Source: Leptospira abararensis
GTDB lineage: Bacteria; Spirochaetota; Leptospiria; Leptospirales; Leptospiraceae
Direction of reading: 5' to 3'
Assembly: GCF_016918735.1 (NCBI RefSeq)
Contig: NZ_JAFFPR010000054.1
Location: 1 to 64,000 of the forward strand
Length of the DNA stretch: 64,000 bases
Part shown: positions 17,989-27,007 of the stretch, one piece after another
Layout of the letters: each line of letters begins with the position of its first letter
Position numbering within the stretch: the first letter of the stretch is position 1
Translations under genes and position numbers: made by a program
Notes under the pieces: model-generated
What the model was told of the DNA's origin: nothing
The model's input: the letters and a program-made list of their open reading frames with translations, nothing else
The model's database searches: none

Positions 17989-19242
17989 ATGAAAAATTTA
18001 GGATTGTTACGTAATCAATGGATACACAACTTCAAAAGGTTTCTTTTGATTTGTTTTATGGTTATGTTTTTTTTTCAGTGCCAACGTTCTGAACTCAATT
18101 CTACTTGTGATCCCGAATCCTCTTCCTATTTGCAAACTTTTGTTGTCCTAATAGGTGCTAGTGAATACACTCATTTCTGCGGTGCCAGCATTAGAAACCC
18201 AAGGATCAAAATCCCTCGTTTTATCCTTGTTACGAATGTTGGTTTGTCCACAGCAACGAGTAGCATCAATGTGTATCGGGTTGATCCGAGCACTGGTGCC
18301 ATTGCACAAGTGTTTGGGTCTCCATTTCAATTGACCAATCGTCCACGTTATTCGGTCACCAATGCCGCTGGAACCATTGTGTATGTAGCAAACATCGGTA
18401 ATACTTCTATCTCTATACTGAATCTCAATCCAGAGACCGGAAATTTATCTTTAAAACATCCTGATTTGGTTCTTCCTTCCACTCCTTATTCTTTGGCATT
18501 AGATCCCAATGGAAAATTTTTATTTGCGAGTTCAGAAACGACTCAGCAAATTCACAGATTACTCATTGATACCTCCGGAAATATTTCTAGTTTAACTCCT
18601 GTTACTTCTACGGCAAATCCAACGGCTGGTGCCGTAGGGCGCATGGTATTTGATTCCACAGGTAGGCATCTGTATGCGGGGCTCACCAGTGCCGGGGGAA
18701 ATACGGCAGGGATACAGGCGTTCTCTTTAGATTCTACGACTGGATTATTAACATCGATTAACGTCTACCAAACAGGTGAAAATAATCTTTCTTTAGCTAT
18801 CACTTCTGATGGTAAGTTTGTTTATGGAGCAAATTATTTTTCACAAGATGTATTTCCGTTTCTGAGAGATAAAAACTCAGGCGCGCTTTCTATCCTAACA
18901 AATATCTCAGCAGGTATAGCTCCGGGTTTTACCGTTACAGACCCATGGAACCGGTTTGTCTATGTTGCCAATAGTGGCACGGCCCAAGGAACGATTTCCG
19001 CTTATTCCATACAACCAATTTCAGGAACTTTAATACCTGTCAGCGGGTCGCCTTTTTTGTCAGGCTTTAGTCCCATTGGTTTAAGTATCGATCCAAGTGG
19101 AAAATTTTTGTATTCTTCGAACACAGAGGGAGGAACTGTCTCTGGTTATTCAATCGGTGCCAATGGATCTCTTTCGCCTATGGAGGGATTCCCCGTAACT
19201 GCAGGTACAAATCCCTTTTCGATAGAAATTGTTTCTTATTAA
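17989..19242 (+). CDS. YncE/lactonase-type beta-propeller lipoprotein
   Basis: The reading frame opens with GTG at 17950, but the ATG at 17989 gives a sensible signal peptide ending in FFFQC, a loose lipobox; I prefer that start. The mature protein is a propeller of the 6-phosphogluconolactonase/YncE type, with repeats like SLALDPNGKFLFASSET, LAITSDGKFVYGANYF, NRFVYVANSGTAQGTIS and SIDPSGKFLYSSNTEGGTVS. In leptospires such proteins are usually annotated as lactonase-like without shown activity. A tiny frame ATG-AAT-TTA-AGT-TTG-TGA at 17937 with an AAAGGA before it overlaps the GTG. Confidence 0.85.
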   Translation: MKNLGLLRNQWIHNFKRFLLICFMVMFFFQCQRSELNSTCDPESSSYLQTFVVLIGASEYTHFCGASIRNPRIKIPRFILVTNVGLSTATSSINVYRVDPSTGAIAQVFGSPFQLTNRPRYSVTNAAGTIVYVANIGNTSISILNLNPETGNLSLKHPDLVLPSTPYSLALDPNGKFLFASSETTQQIHRLLIDTSGNISSLTPVTSTANPTAGAVGRMVFDSTGRHLYAGLTSAGGNTAGIQAFSLDSTTGLLTSINVYQTGENNLSLAITSDGKFVYGANYFSQDVFPFLRDKNSGALSILTNISAGIAPGFTVTDPWNRFVYVANSGTAQGTISAYSIQPISGTLIPVSGSPFLSGFSPIGLSIDPSGKFLYSSNTEGGTVSGYSIGANGSLSPMEGFPVTAGTNPFSIEIVSY

Positions 19243-19745
19243 ATCAAATGATTTTTATTCTTTCTCTAAAGACAAAAGTGCATTAATCGAATTTAGTCTC
19301 CAGCTTCCACAAAGAAAATCATCATCCAGTTATTGTTCTTCTTGGAAAAACCGACTCGATGGTCCATGGGACTTCGTAAATATTGTTCGCAAATGTATCC
19401 GACTTGGCCATCGGAAATACATACTTTTTTCCAATTACAGGTTTCCTCGGCTGTTTGTTTAGAATTGGAGTCATCGTATTCATTTTTAACGAATCTTCAA
19501 CTAAGCTGCGTTAGTAAGGCCACTTTTTTGGAAGGTTTGTTCCGCACATTTACTGTTCGGTAATTCTGTTCATCATTTTCTAAGAATCTCTGCGAAAACA
19601 ACTAAATTTTGAAGCTTGGGGAAAGGACTGATGCAATTTTTGAAGAGCCATTTTCTCGTGTTTATATTTGTTTCTTCGGAAAGATTTTTACAAATTCTGT
19701 AACAACAGATAGTCTAAAGAAAGTTACAGATTAGGTAGGAATGTT
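19243..19745. other. Intergenic region of about 500 bp
   Basis: No convincing gene. Two overlapping open frames of 76-77 codons (19229-19462 and 19333-19563, plus strand) have no recognisable domain and no good ribosome site. Near the right end CTGTAAC (19697-19703) and GTTACAG form a 7-bp inverted repeat, about 15 bases before the gene at 19746, which could be an operator. Confidence 0.5.
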
Positions 19746-20858
19746 TTGAGAAAAATCGCTTTTGTTTTACTATTATTTGTTGCAGTCATCCAATTTGATT
19801 GCAAGGCTTTTGGAAAGGATCCGCACGGAGCCCACCTTGAAAAAATAAAAAAATCCACCCACTTTGACAATACCAGAGAACAGTTTGTAAACCGCAGGCC
19901 CGACGTTTTAGAAAAAATGCGGGAAGGCCAGAATTTCTTTTCTTTGTTTTTTAAATTTTTCTTTGGTGGGGATAAAGACCAAAAGCCAAGTGTGAAATTA
20001 CCAGAAGAAAAACCTGATTTTGTGGAGTTCTTAAAACCTGACGAGAGCATCAAATTCATTTGGTTTGGTCATTCCACCTTCCTTGTCAATATTGAAGGAA
20101 AAATTTTATTTTTTGATCCCGTATTTTCGGAGTCCGCCGCCCCTTTTGCTTTTATGGTGAAGAGGTTTCAAGATGCTGTTGTCAAATTAGAAGAATTACC
20201 TCCCATCGATTATATCATTATTTCCCATGATCATTATGATCATCTGGATATGCAGACCATTGAGTTTTTTAAAAACACAAGTACAAAATTTATCACTCCA
20301 CTTGGAGTTACTTCTCATATGAAAGAATGGGGTGTTCCTGAAGGTCGCCTAACGGAACTTGACTGGTGGGAACCTATGGAAATTGGGAAAGTCAAAATTG
20401 TATGTACACCTGCCCAACATTTTTCAGGAAGGAGTGGGATGAATGGGAATAAAACATTATGGTCTTCTTGGACAGTGATCGGAGAAAAAGAAAGATTTTA
20501 TTTTAGCGGTGATTCTGGTTATGATGTCCACTTTAAAGACATTGGGGATAAATATGGACCATTTGATCTAACCTTTATAGAAAACGGCCAATACAATCCT
20601 ATGTGGGAAGCGGTGCATGTTCTACCGGAACAAACTGCAAAGGCCCATCTTGATTTAAAAGGGAAGAGGTTAGTTCCTGTTCACTGGGGAATGTTTAACC
20701 TATCACTCCATAGTTGGTATGAACCAGCCGAATCATTGGAGAAACAAGCAGAGGCATACAAAATAGATTTACTCACTCCCAAGTTTGGACAACTTGTTAA
20801 AATTAGAGAACCCAACCTAATGGAACGATGGTGGAAAAAGTTTATCCAGTCGGAATGA
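19746..20858 (+). CDS. Metallo-beta-lactamase-fold hydrolase, UlaG/NAPE-PLD-like
   Basis: A 370-residue member of the branch that includes UlaG, RomA and NAPE-phospholipase D. Evidence is IWFGHSTFLVNIEGKILFFD, ISHDHYDHLDMQT (HxHxDH), CTPAQHFSGR, YFSGDSGYD and VPVHWGMFNLSLHSW in the family order. The N-terminus (FVLLLFVAVIQFDC) looks like a lipoprotein signal, as in several homologues. Start is TTG at 19746. An enzyme acting on phospholipid-like or lactone substrates is plausible, but the substrate is unknown. It is convergent with the lipoprotein gene at 20864. Confidence 0.85.
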   Translation: MRKIAFVLLLFVAVIQFDCKAFGKDPHGAHLEKIKKSTHFDNTREQFVNRRPDVLEKMREGQNFFSLFFKFFFGGDKDQKPSVKLPEEKPDFVEFLKPDESIKFIWFGHSTFLVNIEGKILFFDPVFSESAAPFAFMVKRFQDAVVKLEELPPIDYIIISHDHYDHLDMQTIEFFKNTSTKFITPLGVTSHMKEWGVPEGRLTELDWWEPMEIGKVKIVCTPAQHFSGRSGMNGNKTLWSSWTVIGEKERFYFSGDSGYDVHFKDIGDKYGPFDLTFIENGQYNPMWEAVHVLPEQTAKAHLDLKGKRLVPVHWGMFNLSLHSWYEPAESLEKQAEAYKIDLLTPKFGQLVKIREPNLMERWWKKFIQSE

Positions 20859-20863
20859 ATCGG

Positions 20864-22336
20864 TTATCTTTGGAAGCGCGAAAAATAGGCATTGGACGAC
20901 CCAATGCCAAAGGGAATTGGTGAGTCAGCGATAGCGCTACTCGAACTTCCGAAACTGCTAAAGGATCCATCACAATGTTTGATGACAGAAGCTTTATAGT
21001 TTTCTTTTCCGGAAATACGATAATCTTCTTTAAGAGAAATTGGATCCAATTCAGAGGCAAATCCAACCAGTTGGTTCACCGAACCGGTGATCAGTACTTT
21101 TCCATTTGGCAAAAAACTTCCTTCACTGATCATTACACTTTCTCCAGAGTTGTATACGAAAGAAGAATTTAATAATTGGTCAGAACCATCTAACCGATAG
21201 AAGATGGTTGAGTCAATGCCGGTTCCCGGATGGGGAAGGCCTAAACTTGGAACTGGATCCGAATAAAGAGTAGAAGTTAGGATGGTTTGGTCAGCATACA
21301 CAATCAGTGAGGGAGGTATGTTATCACTTGCACCAACTGTTGTGTCACCTAAGTAACGGTGCCATTGGTAGTTCAGGTTGGCATCAAGTTTCATAACAAG
21401 GTTTCCCATGACTCCAGGATATGTATTTTTGCCGTTCAGAAACGAACCGTTCAAATCTGCTTCTACAAGTGCTACGATTATATATCCTTGGCCACCTGGA
21501 ATTGCTTCTAATCGATAGGGCCTAAAATTACTGATCGCTGGCCCAAAGGGATAATATTTTGTCCAAAGGGCCACTCCGTCATAACTCAATTTTTGGATGA
21601 ACCAATCGTTATTTGTCGGACTATTTATCAAAGTTCCCGGATTGATTGATGCGCCAGTGGCGATTCCCAATACGTAGAAACCTGATTGATCACTGCTATC
21701 TTTAATCTCAGAGATGATCCCAGAGTCAATATTCAATCCATCATTAAAGTATTTACTCCAAAGGATAGTACCATCAATGGAAAGTTTTACGATGGCTGAG
21801 TTTGCACCGACTCCTACGTGGGGGGTATTAGCAAAGGGGAGAATGCTTGTTGGAGTAGTTGCATAGGTATACACACCATCATTGTCTCGGAAGATAAGTC
21901 CGTTTGGCCGATCCGATCTTTGCCCTAGATACCGAATCCATTGGCGTTCCCCGGCTGCTGAAAATTTTGCAGCTAAAATGTTAAGAGTCGACCCGGGTGT
22001 TCCTTGGAAAGGAATCCCTCCTTGTTCAAAATCGTGGTTAGTAAAAGAAAGCCCGTATAGATTGTGAGTATAATCGGCTTTTACTTTGATTGCTCCGGTG
22101 AATGCTCCAGCTAACGTAGAAGTTCCCAAAAAACTACCCCAGGGCCCTTGTGCGGGTAAACAAGGGTTACATGGTCCGAGCCCTAGTGCACAACGTAAAA
22201 CTGCGGTTTCAAAATAGTCTTGCGAATGGGAGTCAGAAGGATTGTTCAGTTGGGAAGGTTTACAAAAAATCAATAAAATAAGGGCAAAGAAAACTATGGG
22301 AAATAAAGTCAATGATTTGAAAACGTTTTTTAGCAT
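20864..22336 (-). CDS. Lipoprotein with beta-propeller-like repeats
   Basis: The frame is open back to 22498, but the ATG at 22336 gives a good lipoprotein signal (MLKNVFKSLTLFPIVFFALI, then LLIFC). The mature protein starts with a Cys-rich patch (RCALGLGPCNPC), then has repeated units such as AAKFSAAGERQWIRYLG, IVKLSIDGTILWSKYF, IQKLSYDGVALWTKYY and VMKLDANLNYQWHRYLG. These are typical of the SBBP/delta-60 propeller-like repeats common in leptospiral surface lipoproteins. Function unknown. It is divergent from the propeller lipoprotein at 22697. Confidence 0.8.
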   Translation of the reverse strand: MLKNVFKSLTLFPIVFFALILLIFCKPSQLNNPSDSHSQDYFETAVLRCALGLGPCNPCLPAQGPWGSFLGTSTLAGAFTGAIKVKADYTHNLYGLSFTNHDFEQGGIPFQGTPGSTLNILAAKFSAAGERQWIRYLGQRSDRPNGLIFRDNDGVYTYATTPTSILPFANTPHVGVGANSAIVKLSIDGTILWSKYFNDGLNIDSGIISEIKDSSDQSGFYVLGIATGASINPGTLINSPTNNDWFIQKLSYDGVALWTKYYPFGPAISNFRPYRLEAIPGGQGYIIVALVEADLNGSFLNGKNTYPGVMGNLVMKLDANLNYQWHRYLGDTTVGASDNIPPSLIVYADQTILTSTLYSDPVPSLGLPHPGTGIDSTIFYRLDGSDQLLNSSFVYNSGESVMISEGSFLPNGKVLITGSVNQLVGFASELDPISLKEDYRISGKENYKASVIKHCDGSFSSFGSSSSAIADSPIPFGIGSSNAYFSRFQR

Positions 22337-22561
22337 AAGGAAAGCCTTAATCCCGACAGGGAGACCTCGGCTAACATTATTGGTATCAGCTTGAGATAAC
22401 AAGAATTTATTGATAAGAATCGATCTACAAAGGTTTTTTTTCCTGAATGAATGGGTCCTAATGAAATGGAAACCATTATAAGAGGGACTCTCTGTCAACT
22501 ATAGGGAAACCGACGGAGCTAAATTCTTGGAACCTTCGTAGCAAAAAACCATACAAAACAG

Positions 22562-22587
22562 AAGTTAGATTTAATGCAATCTAACTT
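22562..22587. promoter_or_regulatory. Perfect 10-bp inverted repeat between divergent lipoprotein genes
   Basis: AAGTTAGATT (22562-22571) and AATCTAACTT (22578-22587) are separated by 6 bases. The AT-rich composition, the position in a divergent promoter region and the lack of a following T-run fit an operator better than a terminator. No cognate regulator can be named. Confidence 0.45.
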
Positions 22588-22696
22588 ATTCTACTATTTG
22601 AATATTTCCTAATATTCGTTAAGTGGAAAATGCGATTTGACAATCTACTTGATCCTTCAAATTATGATGGTTAAATTTTAGATGGATGTCCTAAAT

Positions 22697-23728
22697 ATGA
22701 GAAAAATCTTTCGTTCTGTTCTTTTATCCACTGTGCTTATTTTTTCAGCAATTAATTGCAATCCGGACAAGGAAAATAATGATTCGCTATCTTTATTATT
22801 GCTCGGTGCTCTTGCTTCGGCAAATAATTCTGGTGGCGAAGACTTGAGTTGTCAAAATAAAACCTTGAAGTGGACAATAAATACACCTCCGGTTTCGAAG
22901 GCATGGTTGTCTGTTGCGTATGGAAATGGACTATTTGCAGCTATTGGAACATCGGGGCCAGCAAACCAAGTGATTACATCACCTGACGGAATCACTTGGA
23001 CGGGACGTGATATTCCCGAAGGAAATGCCTTTCAGTCGATCACTTTCGGTAACGGTCTTTTTGTAGCAGTATCAGGGACTGGAACCAATCGGGTGGTAAC
23101 CTCTTCTGATGGGATCACTTGGACAGCACGTTCCGCGGCATTGGTAGCAGGTTGGCAGTCTGTCGCATTTGGGAATGGTATTTTTGTAGCCGTAGCCGCA
23201 TCGGGAGCAGTGATGACTTCCCCCGATGGAGTCACTTGGACGGCACGGACTGCCGCAGAAGCAAACAATTGGCTGTCAGTGTTCTTTGGAAACGGACAAT
23301 TTGTAGCTTTGGCAGCGAGCGGAACCAATCGGATCATGACATCCCCAGATGGAATCACTTGGACATCGCGTTCTGCTGTGGAAGCGAACACATGGTTTCC
23401 TGGCGCCTACGGTAATGGGATGTATGTAGGGTTAAGTTTGGACGGAACTACTAGAGCTATGTCTTCTCCTGATGGAATCACCTGGACTGCGCGTACGGCT
23501 GCAGAGGCTAATGATTGGAGGGGACTTACCTATGCCAAAGGTTTATTTGTAGCCTTGTCAATGACGAGCGGAACGAACCGAATCATGACTTCTCCTGATG
23601 GGATCACTTGGACGGGGCAGGCTGCTCCTGAGCAAATTGGATGGAAGGCTATCACCTTTGGAAATAACCGCTTTGTAGCTCTTTCGGCATTTACAGATTT
23701 TAAAGCGATGACTGCTAGTTGTGAGTAA
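22697..23728 (+). CDS. Seven-repeat beta-propeller lipoprotein (paralogue of gene 752)
   Basis: Signal peptide MRKIFRSVLLSTVLIFSA with lipobox INC; the start at 22697 fits better than the in-frame ATG at 22682. Seven repeats of about 40 residues follow the pattern FGNGxFVAV ... MTSPDGITWTAR, nearly the same as in the lipoprotein at 752. The last unit stops after KAMTAS without its WT strand, while an extra strand KTLKWTI sits ahead of the first unit, so the ring may be closed by N- and C-terminal strands. A Cys before that strand (DLSCQNK) and one at the end (TASCE) could form a disulphide clasp. Function unknown. Confidence 0.85.
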   Translation: MRKIFRSVLLSTVLIFSAINCNPDKENNDSLSLLLLGALASANNSGGEDLSCQNKTLKWTINTPPVSKAWLSVAYGNGLFAAIGTSGPANQVITSPDGITWTGRDIPEGNAFQSITFGNGLFVAVSGTGTNRVVTSSDGITWTARSAALVAGWQSVAFGNGIFVAVAASGAVMTSPDGVTWTARTAAEANNWLSVFFGNGQFVALAASGTNRIMTSPDGITWTSRSAVEANTWFPGAYGNGMYVGLSLDGTTRAMSSPDGITWTARTAAEANDWRGLTYAKGLFVALSMTSGTNRIMTSPDGITWTGQAAPEQIGWKAITFGNNRFVALSAFTDFKAMTASCE

Positions 23729-24206
23729 ACTTTAGCTTTAAGCGTTTAGTGATATTTACGCTAAATACTTTTTTTAAAAAAATATGATAAAATCAAAATT
23801 CAGATAAGACATTGGTCTCCTGGGTTTTGGTTTTAATTTAGAAAGAATTTTATCTGTTTATTTCCCTGTTGGTTTCGACCTTTATCTACCTATATTTTTT
23901 GGGAAAAACAGAGCTCTTTAATATCTGATTTTGATGATTCTAACGAACAAGAAATTTGTAGTTAAGTTTGAAGATTCAGACTTGGCTAGAGGTTGATATT
24001 CTCATTTTAATTGTTTATGATTCAGAACCCAAGGCACCTAACTTGATTAATAGACCATCTCAATGGTTAACAAAATAAGGTTCACAGTCTGACTTTCTCA
24101 AAAGTTATCTCATAAGATAAATTCTTTTAGGATCGCTTTTTTCTTAAACTTCGGAACCAAACCAATGTTTCTTTTACCTACTCAGAAAAATATAAGTTGG
24201 TAAATT
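23729..24206. other. Intergenic region of about 480 bp
   Basis: No gene seen. Just after the propeller lipoprotein, AGCGT and ACGCT (about 23752-23773) form a weak stem followed by AAATAC and seven T, a possible but poor intrinsic terminator. The rest is AT-rich with no clear RNA or promoter that I can defend. Confidence 0.4.
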
Positions 24207-24737
24207 ATGTTAAAACATTTGGTTTGGTTATCCTTTTTCTCTTTCTTTTCCTTTGGCTGTTCGATAGACAAAGAAGAGGGCCTCTTCCCTGGCACAAGGA
24301 TCACGGGAGATCCTTTGGCAGATGCCTTAGTCCTTTCTGTTCTTGCCACTCCTCCTTGTCAGTATTTAACGAATGAAAATGCAAATGTTCCCTTCATTTT
24401 GGGTGACGGCCCACTTTCCCTCTGCAGTGTTTCGGCAGTGAGTGGTTCGGTTTCTGTGCAATCCGGTGGAACTTATGAAGTAACGGCAACCACGGGGAGA
24501 CAGACTCTCACTTCCTCCAGTTGTAACTCGAGCCGATTTGATTTTATTGTTTTTTTGAAGGAAGGAAATACCGACCTTTTTTCATCCTCTCTCAGTTCCA
24601 AACAGATTGTTTTGGAAGGAGGAAAGTTGTATTCCCTACAATCGACAGGACTTGTGAATCCATCCGATTACCAATGCCAAGGAAGACCTGTTTCTTCCGC
24701 AATCACTCCCTACCGAATCAATTTTCGAAAATTATAA
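24207..24737 (+). CDS. Hypothetical lipoprotein
   Basis: A 176-residue protein with a clear lipoprotein signal (HLVWLSFFSFFSFGC, Cys at residue 18). The mature part contains a stretch of short beta-strand-like segments (SGSVSVQSGGTYEVTATTGR) and two Cys pairs (PPCQYL with LSLCSV, SSCNSS with YQCQGR) that may form disulphides. I recognise no family. It is probably transcribed alone; a 14-bp stem-loop follows it at 24751. Confidence 0.75.
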   Translation: MLKHLVWLSFFSFFSFGCSIDKEEGLFPGTRITGDPLADALVLSVLATPPCQYLTNENANVPFILGDGPLSLCSVSAVSGSVSVQSGGTYEVTATTGRQTLTSSSCNSSRFDFIVFLKEGNTDLFSSSLSSKQIVLEGGKLYSLQSTGLVNPSDYQCQGRPVSSAITPYRINFRKL

Positions 24738-24750
24738 TCTGAGAGGTTTT

Positions 24751-24797
24751 GCCAAGGAATCTTTTGTCTTAGTTATTATCTGGAAAGATTCCTTGGC
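24751..24797. repeat. 14-bp perfect inverted repeat
   Basis: GCCAAGGAATCTTT (24751-24764) and AAAGATTCCTTGGC (24784-24797) pair without mismatch around a 19-base loop, 13 bases after the lipoprotein stop codon. There is no T-run after it on either strand, so if it ends transcription it would do so as a Rho-type 3' end or RNA-stabilising stem. Confidence 0.55.
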
Positions 24798-24808
24798 TCT
24801 AGGTAGTT

Positions 24809-24822
24809 TCCGCAATTGCGGA
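24809..24822. promoter_or_regulatory. 14-bp palindrome TCCGCAATTGCGGA
   Basis: A perfect palindrome without a loop, so a DNA-binding site for a dimeric protein is more likely than an RNA hairpin. It lies about 45 bases before the lipoprotein gene at 24867, an operator-like position. Confidence 0.4.
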
Positions 24823-24866
24823 TATCCACCATCGCATAGCTGTTAGTTTCTGGTTATAATGCAATC

Positions 24867-25307
24867 ATGAAACTCTTAGTTGTGATTCTATTCCTTACGA
24901 TTCATTGCACCAGTCTAGATAAAATGTTAATTTTGGGGATTAAGAATCCTCCCCCAAACGACCGGGGTTATCATCAATATCTTGTGATTAAGGAAACCGG
25001 GGAATCCTCGGAATGCCTTCTTCCTTCTAGTGCACAATACCCTTTCCCTCGCATAGGTTATTGTTATGTGGGAGGTCGGGAGCTTCGGTTAGGAAATGTT
25101 TCCAATGAATACTTACGGGAACCGTCCTCTTTTATAACGATCATTCCAGGTTATCTCCGTGTAGGTCATGCCAATTCTGAATTCTATAAAGATGTCACAC
25201 TTGGCCGAGGGCCTTTCCATAACCGTTCCTTAAAAGAAAATATTCTGCGCCAATCCATGCAACAAAGTCTGCCGGGAAAAATTCCAACGATTCAATATTC
25301 AAGGTGA
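24867..25307 (+). CDS. Small lipoprotein, first of a tandem pair
   Basis: 146 residues with lipoprotein signal MKLLVVILFLTIHC (Cys14). The mature part shares scattered landmarks with the next gene: CTSLDK against CSTLDK at the lipidation site, ESSECL against NSECL, and YKDVTLGRGPFHNRS against YHDVILYSSSFHRRD. The two look like an old tandem duplication. No known domain. The next gene starts 9 bases downstream. Confidence 0.75.
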   Translation: MKLLVVILFLTIHCTSLDKMLILGIKNPPPNDRGYHQYLVIKETGESSECLLPSSAQYPFPRIGYCYVGGRELRLGNVSNEYLREPSSFITIIPGYLRVGHANSEFYKDVTLGRGPFHNRSLKENILRQSMQQSLPGKIPTIQYSR

Positions 25308-25315
25308 GGTAGATT

Positions 25316-25840
25316 GTGTATCCTAATTTTCACCAAGTTAATATTCTGCGGATTTTAATTCTAATTCTGATGTTTGGATCAATACTCAAATGCAGCACTT
25401 TAGATAAAAAAACAGCAATGAGGGGATTCTATGTGACTAACCATCTTCGGCCTCACCAACAATTGACCTATGCTGAAAAACATGGATACAATTCAGAGTG
25501 CCTGGTTCTTATGGAAGGGCCGGTTCCCAGTCGGATGGAACCTTGCGCCATCGGGGATAGGCGATCCGGTCGGGATATGTATCAGGAAACAGAAGTGGAA
25601 GTGGCAGGAGAATTTTTTCCTGTGGAATGGCCTATCGCTGGGTATATATATGAGTTACATGTAAACAGTGCTTATTACCACGATGTGATCTTATACAGTA
25701 GTTCTTTTCATCGAAGAGATTATCCTTGGTTTTTTCCGATGTATTCCTATCGCAATATATATAGCAGACAAGTAATGCGAAATAACATCGGATATTATAA
25801 TTCAAGGTCACCTTATGGGTTATATATGAGAGGTCGTTAG
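25316..25840 (+). CDS. Small lipoprotein, second of a tandem pair
   Basis: 174 residues starting with GTG. The signal segment ILILMFGSILKC ends in a lipobox. It shares spaced motifs with the gene before it, but is Tyr/Arg-rich towards the C-terminus (YSYRNIYSRQVMRNNIGYY). No function can be given. Spacing of 9 bases indicates one transcript with its paralogue. Confidence 0.72.
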   Translation: MYPNFHQVNILRILILILMFGSILKCSTLDKKTAMRGFYVTNHLRPHQQLTYAEKHGYNSECLVLMEGPVPSRMEPCAIGDRRSGRDMYQETEVEVAGEFFPVEWPIAGYIYELHVNSAYYHDVILYSSSFHRRDYPWFFPMYSYRNIYSRQVMRNNIGYYNSRSPYGLYMRGR

Positions 25841-25913
25841 AAGATTTCCGATTGACTAATAGGGAAAAATTCAAAATAATTTAGGAACATTTCTTAAATT
25901 TTGTGAATCCTCT

Positions 25914-26972
25914 ATGAAACGATACTCTCCATTCTATTTCTTTTTTTTATCAGTCATGTTTGTGACTTTGTTTCAATTCCCGATTGAGGGAAAGGATACC
26001 GAAAGTTTACATATCGGTTTTGGATCTTGTTTGCATCAAGATAAAGAGAGTCCTATTTTGACCCAATGGGAAAAGGAATCTTTTGATCTCATCCTTTTGT
26101 TAGGTGATAATATTTACGCAGATAGTTTGGTTGCCACAGAAAAAATTCCAGCTTACAAAAAACAATTTGAAAGACCTGAATGGAAGTCCATTCGTTCCCA
26201 ATCGCAAATCCTCGCCGTTTGGGATGACCATGATTATGGAATCAATGACAGTGGTGGTGAATATTTAGATAAAGAAAAGAGTCGCGAAATTTTTATTTCT
26301 CAAATGGGATCTTTAATGCCCCAGGGCCAAAGGTTTGGAACAAAGGAGGGAAAAGGGATCTTTCATTCCTACTTTCTCACATTCAAAGAGAAAAAAGTTC
26401 ATATTGTGATTCCTGACACTCGGTTTTTTCGCTCTCCTTTAAAGAGAAAGTTTTGGTCTTATTTTACGGGTAAAAGTCAATACAGTCCAAATGAAGATGA
26501 TGAGGCTACACTTCTCGGTGAAGAGCAGTGGACATGGCTGGAAGAAGAATTGAACAAACCCTCTGACCTTCTTGTTTTTGCATCCGGAATCCAGGTGATC
26601 CCTACAGAACAACCATTTGAAAAATGGGGAAATTTTCCCAAAGAGAGGGATCGTCTCTTTAGACTTTTAGATTCTGCCAAAACTTCCGATCTGGTCATTC
26701 TTTCGGGTGATCGGCATATCGCGGAAATATATGAATATCGCTTCTCAGACAAACGTAAATTCATAGAAATCACTTCAAGCTCTCTCAATCTCCCTTTACC
26801 ATTTTTACCATTGGAATATGATTCTGAATATAAACTTGGATCTGCGTTTAAGTATGAAAACTATGGATCTTTACTGATTCAATTGAAAGAGGGAAAATTG
26901 GTTTGGCGTTCCGAGATCAAAGACAAAATTGGAAACGTAGTCCTTAAATACAATCACAATGATTCTAATTAA
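25914..26972 (+). CDS. PhoD-like alkaline phosphatase/phosphodiesterase
   Basis: A 352-residue metallophosphatase of the PhoD family. Metal-binding motifs are visible in order: FGSCLHQD, LLLGDNIYADS, AVWDDHDYGIND and SGDRHIAEIYEY. The signal peptide (about residues 1-24, ending near IEG) places it in the periplasm or outside. It lacks the extra N-terminal domain of Bacillus PhoD, like the short forms found in many Gram-negatives. The likely role is release of phosphate from phosphodiesters; specificity unknown. The gene stands alone, ahead of the TetR gene. Confidence 0.88.
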   Translation: MKRYSPFYFFFLSVMFVTLFQFPIEGKDTESLHIGFGSCLHQDKESPILTQWEKESFDLILLLGDNIYADSLVATEKIPAYKKQFERPEWKSIRSQSQILAVWDDHDYGINDSGGEYLDKEKSREIFISQMGSLMPQGQRFGTKEGKGIFHSYFLTFKEKKVHIVIPDTRFFRSPLKRKFWSYFTGKSQYSPNEDDEATLLGEEQWTWLEEELNKPSDLLVFASGIQVIPTEQPFEKWGNFPKERDRLFRLLDSAKTSDLVILSGDRHIAEIYEYRFSDKRKFIEITSSSLNLPLPFLPLEYDSEYKLGSAFKYENYGSLLIQLKEGKLVWRSEIKDKIGNVVLKYNHNDSN

Positions 26973-27007
26973 AAATATCTCTAAGAAACAATAGGAGGTA
27001 ACTCATT

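Noticed and set aside
19333..19563. 76-codon frame on the plus strand in the gap after the YncE-like gene
   Set aside because: No ribosome site, no homologous pattern, and it overlaps another frame of equal length; treated as non-coding.
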